Source: CADEEN01 sp031379365
GTDB lineage: Bacteria > Pseudomonadota > Gammaproteobacteria > Burkholderiales > Burkholderiaceae_C
Length of the DNA stretch: 10,972 bases
Assembly: GCA_031379365.1 (NCBI GenBank)
Contig: JANNFB010000361.1
Location: forward strand, 1-10,972
Reading direction: 5' to 3'
Part shown: positions 7,020-10,972 of the stretch, in pieces
How positions within the stretch are numbered: position 1 is the stretch's first letter
Layout of the letters: each line of letters starts with the position of its first letter
Notes under the pieces: generated by a model
What the model was told of the DNA's origin: nothing
Database searches by the model: none
What the model saw: the letters and a program-made list of their open reading frames with translations, nothing else
Made by a program: the position numbers and the translations under genes

Positions 7020-7942
7020 CGAACACTGCCCTGCAGATCGACGGCCTGCACAAGCGCTTTGGCAGCCACCAGGTGCTGGACGGCTTGAGCCTGCAAGTGC
7101 AGCGCGGCGAGGTGATGGGTCTGCTTGGGCCAAACGGTTGTGGCAAGTCCACGGTGCTGAACATCGTCTGCCAGTTGCTGCAGGCCGATGCCGGACAGGT
7201 CCAGCTGATGGGTGAACCGCTGGCCCAACTCGGCGCCAAGGGCCGCGCACGAATCGGCCTGTGCGCGCAGGACTGCGCCCTCTATCCCGACTTGCTGCCC
7301 GCCGAGAACCTGCACTTCTTCGGCCGCCTGCATGGCCTGCCAGCCGCGCAACGTCACGCGCGGGTCGCCGACTTGATGGACCGCTTCGGCCTGGGCCCGC
7401 ACGCGGCCACGCGCGTGGGCCGGCTCTCGGGCGGCTGGCAGCAGCGGCTGCACCTGGCCGTGGCACTCGTGCACTGCCCGGAACTGCTGGTGCTGGACGA
7501 GCCTACGGCCGCAGTCGATGTGGCCGCGCGGCTGGACCTGTGGCGGCTGATTGAAGGCCTGCGTGACAGCGGCACCACCATCCTGATGACCACCCACCAT
7601 TTGACGGAGGCCGAGCGTTTGTGCAGTCGCGTCGCACTGATTCAGGGCGGTCGCGTCGCCGCGCTGGGCAGCGTGCCCGAACTGCTGGCCCGCGTGCCTG
7701 GCCGGGCGGTGGCCAGGCTGCAGTCGCGCGACAGCACAGCGACCGCGCAGCGTGTGCAGAACCTGGGCTGGGCCGTGCGCCATCGCGCCGGGCAGCTGAG
7801 CTGTCTGCTGCCTCAGCTCTTGAGCTTGCGCGAGGTGGTGGACGCTCTGGACGGGCCCGAGGTCAGCGCCGTCAGCGTGCAGGCGGTGAGCCTGGAAGAC
7901 GCTTACCTGGAACTGGTGGGCGAGGACGCGGGGCTTCAGTAG
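7016..7942 (+). CDS. ABC transporter ATPase
   Basis: A 308-residue nucleotide-binding subunit with every catalytic motif intact: Walker A GPNGCGKST (38-46), Q-loop within CAQDCALYPD, signature LSGGW starting at Leu137, Walker B LLVLDE with Asp161 and Glu162, and the switch His194 in MTTHH. About 70-80 residues follow the ATPase core as a C-terminal extension, as in DrrA and NodI-type exporters, where this part helps bind the permease. It acts at the inner face of the cytoplasmic membrane with the permease encoded just upstream; ATG 7016 overlaps that gene's stop in an ATGA arrangement. With crtI first in the same operon, export or membrane placement of a carotenoid, a carotenoid-derived or another lipophilic compound is an attractive guess, but nothing in the sequence shows the substrate. 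No intrinsic terminator follows. Confidence 0.92.
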   Translation: MTNTALQIDGLHKRFGSHQVLDGLSLQVQRGEVMGLLGPNGCGKSTVLNIVCQLLQADAGQVQLMGEPLAQLGAKGRARIGLCAQDCALYPDLLPAENLHFFGRLHGLPAAQRHARVADLMDRFGLGPHAATRVGRLSGGWQQRLHLAVALVHCPELLVLDEPTAAVDVAARLDLWRLIEGLRDSGTTILMTTHHLTEAERLCSRVALIQGGRVAALGSVPELLARVPGRAVARLQSRDSTATAQRVQNLGWAVRHRAGQLSCLLPQLLSLREVVDALDGPEVSAVSVQAVSLEDAYLELVGEDAGLQ

Positions 7943-8332
7943 TTGGTTGGTCGGTGCAGGCCTGGTGTCGGTCGGCCCCGGAACACTGCGCACAAGTCGG
8001 CGCGTTTCAGTCGCAACCGCTCCACATCGTCAAGCCTCTGGACCGGATTGACTCTACCCGGGGCCCCCGCACTCAGCTGATCCCCTCGGCCCTGGGCGCC
8101 GGGTCGCCCGAACGGGCACGGATCGGCAGAGGCAAGCCGCTTGCAGCGCCTGGACACACGCAGGCGAGCGTGGCGGTTCCCAGGCCTGCCCAGGTGCGTA
8201 AGGGTCATCGGGATGACGGGCTACGCGACGATTGTCGGGACGAAGGTGAGCCGCCTGTAAGCGGCCGGCTGTGAGCGACCGCAATTGGCCGTCATGAACC
8301 GCTGGCCGGGCAGCGGCGTCTGGCTGCTTGAT
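7943..8332 (+). other. gene-free stretch between the ABC operon and the integrase relic
   Basis: About 390 bases with no recognisable gene. The frames open through it on both strands give arginine-, proline- and glycine-rich translations without motifs. The part nearest the integrase relic, about 8240-8310, carries GTAAGCGGCCGGCTGTGAGCGACC and CAATTGGCCG, a type of sequence that to my eye resembles widespread degraded intergenic repeats in Burkholderiales; this recall is not a search result. The boundary where integrase similarity stops is near 8333, so the deletion or rearrangement that removed its catalytic half ended here. Confidence 0.5.
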
Positions 8333-8767
8333 TGGGATCAGCTTGGGCAACTCGGTTGCCGCCAGCTTTGCGTGGTTCAGCACGTAGTTCTTGAACCGCG
8401 CCTCGGCATCGTTGGCGGCTCGCTCCGACTTGGTAGCTCGCAAGTGACGCACGTACTTTGAGCACGCATCTGCGACGGTTGCCGAACCAGCCGCGCCGCC
8501 GCGACCAAGGTGTTCGAACCACGTTTGCGCAGCCTTTTGCGCTGCATCGAAGCGGAGGTGATCGGGCAGTTCAGGCAGTGCACCAAGCGCCTTGTAGTGC
8601 TCCTTTCCAGAACTGTCCTGCATGGCTCGGGCGATCCAGTTGCCGTGACCGGCGCTGACCATCTTGCGAAAGCCCAGGTAGCAGCCTTTGCTGACCCGAT
8701 GCCAGTACGGCTCGCGGCGCGGCTTGAGCCTGTCGCGCGATGAGACGGTGTCGATCTTGGTGGCCAC
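8333..8767 (-). pseudogene. tyrosine-type integrase, 3'-truncated relic
   Basis: Reading leftward from a GTG at 8767, about 145 residues resemble the N-terminal part of phage or island tyrosine integrases. They show a basic LKPRREPYWHRVSKGCYLGFRK arm-binding-like start, then GNWIARAMQDSSGKEHYKALG, and the SAM-like core-binding region with TVADACSKYVRHLR and DAEARFKNYV. Similarity stops at about LPKLIP (near 8333). The frame stays open to 8054, but that part is unrelated-looking, and the catalytic domain with the Arg-His-x-x-Arg and Tyr residues is missing. Family members are usually around 350-400 residues, so the protein cannot recombine. Its 5' end faces the tRNA-Val fragment 140 bases away, with tandem repeats between, which is the classic int-attachment-site layout. 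The GTG is the best start because residues downstream match the usual family opening. The relic marks a decayed integrated element. Confidence 0.82.
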
Positions 8768-8779
8768 GGTCGAATTGGA

Positions 8780-8812
8780 GTACGGAAAAAGTACGGAAAA
8801 AGTACGGAAAAC
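8780..8812 (-). repeat. three tandem 11-bp repeats upstream of int
   Basis: GTACGGAAAAA at 8780-8790 and 8791-8801, then GTACGGAAAAC at 8802-8812, follow each other without gap. They begin 13 bases upstream of the integrase GTG start and lie between it and the tRNA fragment. The 11-base period puts each copy on about the same face of the helix. Placement and form fit arm-type binding sites for the integrase N-terminal domain, or an operator controlling int; this role is inference. Confidence 0.75.
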
Positions 8813-8817
8813 GTTCC

Positions 8818-8835
8818 CGAACTTTAACGAACTTT
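8818..8835 (-). repeat. two 8-bp direct repeats CGAACTTT next to the tandem array
   Basis: CGAACTTT at 8818-8825 recurs at 8828-8835, a 10-base period, directly beyond the GTACGGAAAAA array. It could be a second class of protein-binding site (excisionase, host factor or integrase) in the attachment region. Short enough that chance is possible. Confidence 0.45.
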
Positions 8836-8873
8836 CGTGGACAAGAACACGCGACTTTCATAGGTAAAACAGC

Positions 8874-8898
8874 GTCCCGGGACATCTCGGGAAGTCCC
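8874..8898. repeat. palindromic GTCCCGGGAC motif with nearby half-sites
   Basis: GTCCCGGGAC at 8874-8883 is a perfect 10-base palindrome. TCGGGA (8887-8892) and GTCCC (8894-8898) follow, so the TCCCG/CGGGA word occurs four times in both orientations within 25 bases, just before the tRNA fragment. It may be part of the former attachment-site control region. No function can be read from sequence alone. Confidence 0.4.
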
Positions 8899-8904
8899 GT
8901 CTGT

Positions 8905-8954
8905 TCACCTTGACATGGTGGGGGTCGTTGGTTCGAGTCCAATCGCGCCCACCA
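8905..8954 (+). tRNA. 3' half of tRNA-Val(GAC), attachment-site scar
   Basis: The segment folds as the second half of a tRNA. The anticodon stem TCACC (8905-8909) pairs with GGTGG (8917-8921) around loop TTGACAT, giving anticodon GAC (8912-8914), valine. The variable region GGGTC and the T-arm GTTGG-TTCGAGT-CCAAT (8927-8943) follow, then 3' acceptor strand CGCGCCC (8944-8950), discriminator A and encoded CCA (8952-8954). The required 5' half, which should begin GGGCGCG and carry the D-arm, is not upstream; instead there is integrase-proximal sequence. So this is not a functional gene but the fragment left where an element integrated at the anticodon loop or 3' end. An intact tRNA-Val(GAC) should exist elsewhere in the genome, at the other end of the element if that still exists. 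Confidence 0.88.
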
Positions 8955-8973
8955 AATTCGGTAGGGAGAATGT

Positions 8974-9004
8974 GCACTCAGTGGAAACGCTGGGTGCTTT
9001 TTTT
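8974..9004 (+). terminator. intrinsic terminator of the former tRNA-Val gene
   Basis: GCACTCAG (8974-8981) pairs with CTGGGTGC (8990-8997) in an eight-pair stem with one G-U pair and an eight-base loop, followed by seven T residues (8998-9004). It lies 19 bases after the CCA end of the tRNA fragment, the expected place for the tRNA terminator. Its survival shows that the right side is the native downstream flank of the tRNA gene. Confidence 0.85.
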
Positions 9005-9208
9005 GTCGGTGCACCGCCTCGGTCGTGCGCGTGCCGCAGCCGCCAGATGGGCTGCCGCCGCGGGCGTGTGCCACGCACTTCCCGTCGATCTGCAATCGCG
9101 AGACCCCTCGGCCTGGCACTGCTGGGGCGGTATAGGCCGCTGCGCTTCGATGACATACTCGCCGCCGTTGCCCGCCACGGGCCCGAATTTCGCCGAGGTT
9201 TGAAGAGG

Positions 9209-10501
9209 ATGTCGATCTTCCCGCCCGATCATGCGCAACGCTACCTGCTGGCCGAGGAGGTGCACGCCCGCCCGCCCGAAGCCATGCACGCCCCGGCGCG
9301 GGCCAGCTACGTCGCGGTGCTGGTCGACAGCGACGAGCGCGAGCGGGAACTGCGCCATCTTGAGTCCCTTTGCCAGCGCTTCGCCGTGGCTGGACCGGCG
9401 GCCAATGCGACGCACTTTCGCGCCAAGCTCGGCGCAGTGAGCCTGAAGTGGGAGCGGCACGGCGAGTTCTCCGGCTACACCTTCACGGTCACTGGCGTCG
9501 GTAGCAAGGATTTCGTCGAGACCGCTGCGGCTCAATTGCCGGCCGGCTGGCTGGCGGCCGTGCCAGGTCAGACCATGACCGCGGTGCATGCCGTGTTGCG
9601 CGCAGCCGCAGCCGAGCCGCCCGACACGGCGGCGCTGGCCGAAGTGTTTGGGGGCCACACCGTGGTCGGCGCCGACATTGCCGAGGGCGCCGCCCTGGTG
9701 TTCACCGACTTCCATCTCAACGACGATGGCTGCACCCACCTGCTGGTGCTCGACCGGAATCTGGGCGACCGGCAGGCTGGGCGACTGCTGCAACGCTTGT
9801 TCGAGATCGAGGCCTATCGCATGCTGGCGTTGTTGGCCCTGCCCATCGCCCGGCGGCAGTCGCCTCGCATCGCCGCGATCGAGCGTTCCCTCGCCACCCT
9901 GACCGACGGCATCGCCCGCGACGAGGGCGACGACGAGACGCTGCTGCACGAGCTGACCCGGCTGGCGGCCGAAGTCGAGAGCGGCATCGCCGCCAGCCAG
10001 TTCCGCTTCGGAGCCTGCGAGGCTTATCACGGACTGGTCAAGCAGCGTATCGCCGAGCTGCGCGAAGTGCGCCTGCCGGCCTTGCAGACGATCGACGAGT
10101 TCATGGGCCGCCGGCTGACCCCGGCGGTGGCGACCTGTGCCACGGTGTCGCAGCGCCTGCGTGGCCTGGCCGAGCGTGTGGCCCAGGCCAGTGCCTTGCT
10201 CTCGACGCGGGTGGACATCGCACGCGAGCGCCAGAACCAGGCACTGTTGGCATCCATGGACAAGCGCGCCCGGCAGCAACTGCGGCTGCAGCAGACGGTC
10301 GAAGGCCTCTCGGTCGCGGCCATCGTCTACTACGTCGCCGGCCTGCTCGGCTATGGCGCCAAGGCCCTCCACGCCGGCGGGTTGCCCATCAACGCCGATG
10401 TCGTCGTCGGCGCCACCATTCCCTTTGTCGCTGCCCTGGTGTTCTGGGCCGTGCGGCGCGCTCGCCAGCGCCTGCAGACCAGCGACCCCGTGATCGACTG
10501 A
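9209..10501 (+). CDS. DUF3422 membrane-anchored protein
   Basis: A 430-residue protein of the DUF3422 family, recognised by the opening FPPDHAQRYLLAEEVHARPPEAM and the overall plan. There is a long soluble part with a mixed fold (FRAKLGAVSLKWERHGEFSGYTF; ADIAEGAALVFTDFHLNDDG), a helical region of about 150 residues probably coiled (AIERSLATLTDGIARDE to the QQLRLQQTVEG stretch), and two C-terminal membrane helices at about 366-388 and 398-418, ending in a basic tail. No function is established for the family. The ATG at 9209 gives the family's usual N-terminus, with GAGG at 9195-9198; the frame is open upstream through the tRNA scar but that part is not coding. bchI starts 11 bases after the stop, so the two are almost certainly on one transcript, which hints at a membrane or photosynthesis-related role by association only. 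Confidence 0.88.
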   Translation: MSIFPPDHAQRYLLAEEVHARPPEAMHAPARASYVAVLVDSDERERELRHLESLCQRFAVAGPAANATHFRAKLGAVSLKWERHGEFSGYTFTVTGVGSKDFVETAAAQLPAGWLAAVPGQTMTAVHAVLRAAAAEPPDTAALAEVFGGHTVVGADIAEGAALVFTDFHLNDDGCTHLLVLDRNLGDRQAGRLLQRLFEIEAYRMLALLALPIARRQSPRIAAIERSLATLTDGIARDEGDDETLLHELTRLAAEVESGIAASQFRFGACEAYHGLVKQRIAELREVRLPALQTIDEFMGRRLTPAVATCATVSQRLRGLAERVAQASALLSTRVDIARERQNQALLASMDKRARQQLRLQQTVEGLSVAAIVYYVAGLLGYGAKALHAGGLPINADVVVGATIPFVAALVFWAVRRARQRLQTSDPVID

Positions 10502-10512
10502 ACGCTTCACCC

Positions 10513-10972
10513 ATGTCCATTCCGTTTCCCTTCACCGCCATCGTCGGCCAGGACGAGATGAAACAGGCGATCCTGATCGCCGCGGTGGATCCCAGCATTG
10601 GCGGCGTGCTCGTCTTCGGTGACCGCGGCACCGGCAAGTCGACCGCCGTGCGCGCGCTGGCCTCCTTGCTGCCGCCGATGCGGGTGGTGGTGGGTTGCCA
10701 CTACGGCTGCGACCCCGCCGCGTTGGCGGCTGCCTGCACGGATTGCCGCGCCCGCCTCGCTCGCGGCGACAAGCTCAAGAGCGCCGCCGTGCCCGTGCCG
10801 GTGGTCGATTTGCCGCTCGGGGCGACCGAAGACCGCTTCGTCGGCGCTCTCGATCTCGCCCGCGCCCTGGCCCACGCCGAGACCCCCATCGCCCCCGGCC
10901 TGCTGGCGCGCGCCAACCGCGGCTTCCTGTACGTCGACGAGGTCAACCTGCTCGAAGACCACCTGGTCGATC
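10513..10972 (+). CDS. bchI: magnesium chelatase ATPase subunit BchI, 5' part
   Basis: The first 153 residues of BchI, cut by the window end. With BchD and BchH it forms magnesium chelatase, which inserts Mg2+ into protoporphyrin IX as the first committed step of bacteriochlorophyll synthesis; BchI is the AAA+ motor in the cytoplasm. Visible are the opening FPFTAIVGQDEMKQAI, Walker A GDRGTGKST (36-44), the cysteine-bearing VVGCHYGCDP and CTDC segment, VVDLPLGATEDRFVGALD, and Walker B FLYVDEVNLLEDHLVD with Asp142 and Glu143. These match BchI rather than the ChlI-like ComM or MoxR families. The ATG at 10513 is the only sensible start and no strong binding site is seen, suggesting coupling to the DUF3422 gene 11 bases upstream. 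bchD is the likely next gene to the right, outside the window. Confidence 0.95.
   Translation, partial: MSIPFPFTAIVGQDEMKQAILIAAVDPSIGGVLVFGDRGTGKSTAVRALASLLPPMRVVVGCHYGCDPAALAAACTDCRARLARGDKLKSAAVPVPVVDLPLGATEDRFVGALDLARALAHAETPIAPGLLARANRGFLYVDEVNLLEDHLVD

Noticed and set aside
6692..7993. A 433-codon open frame on the minus strand across the ABC genes
   Set aside because: Antisense to intact permease and ATPase genes with all motifs on the plus strand.
8780..8812. Tandem repeats as a possible CRISPR array
   Set aside because: Repeats are 11 bp and gapless with no spacers; the position upstream of an integrase explains them better.
8905..8954. Complete functional tRNA
   Set aside because: The acceptor 5' strand and D-arm are absent upstream, so it cannot fold as a full tRNA.
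9120..9150. TGGCAC near 9115 as a sigma-54 promoter for DUF3422-bchI
   Set aside because: The matching TTGC element at the required spacing is missing.
8978..10510. A 510-codon open frame on the minus strand across DUF3422
   Set aside because: Antisense shadow of a recognisable gene; biased composition and no domain resemblance.

Overview
The window looks like part of the chromosome of a high-GC, anoxygenic photosynthetic betaproteobacterium, probably Burkholderiales of the Rubrivivax type. The main reasons are a magnesium-chelatase BchI gene at the right edge, a CrtI-type phytoene desaturase of purple-bacterial character, a DUF3422 gene, and the 3' half of a betaproteobacterial-type tRNA-Val(GAC) gene. 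Genus is inference; no database search was possible.

Left part (1-3587). The first codons of a fasciclin-domain gene run off the left edge on the minus strand. Divergent from it are a two-CBS-domain protein and, 64 bp further on, an EAL-domain c-di-GMP phosphodiesterase with an intact catalytic set. After a gene-free stretch of about 770 bp comes a secreted alpha/beta hydrolase related to homoserine O-acetyltransferase (MetX), with a signal peptide and an apparent Ser-Asp-His triad. By eye the CBS and hydrolase genes are less GC-rich than the genes to the right.

Middle part (4114-7942). A small exported DUF4399 protein is followed by a strong 12-bp inverted repeat. Then comes a tight three-gene operon: crtI, an ABC-2 permease (overlapping the crtI stop) and an ABC ATPase (ATGA overlap). 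No crtB or other carotenoid gene is in the window. The desaturase-exporter coupling is the most unusual functional arrangement here.

Junction (about 8333-9004). On the minus strand lies a tyrosine integrase truncated after about 145 residues. Upstream of its GTG start are three tandem 11-bp repeats and two 8-bp repeats, which look like integrase arm sites. Next is the 3' half of tRNA-Val(GAC), from the anticodon stem to CCA, and then a good intrinsic terminator. This is an attachment-site scar: the right side is the original downstream flank of the tRNA gene, while the left side belongs to a mobile element of unknown extent.

Right part (9209-10972). A DUF3422 membrane protein gene is followed after 11 bp by bchI (5' part only), probably one transcript at the edge of a photosynthesis gene region.

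Three stretches (1701-2471, 3588-4113, 7943-8332) hold no gene I can support and look like decayed intergenic sequence.
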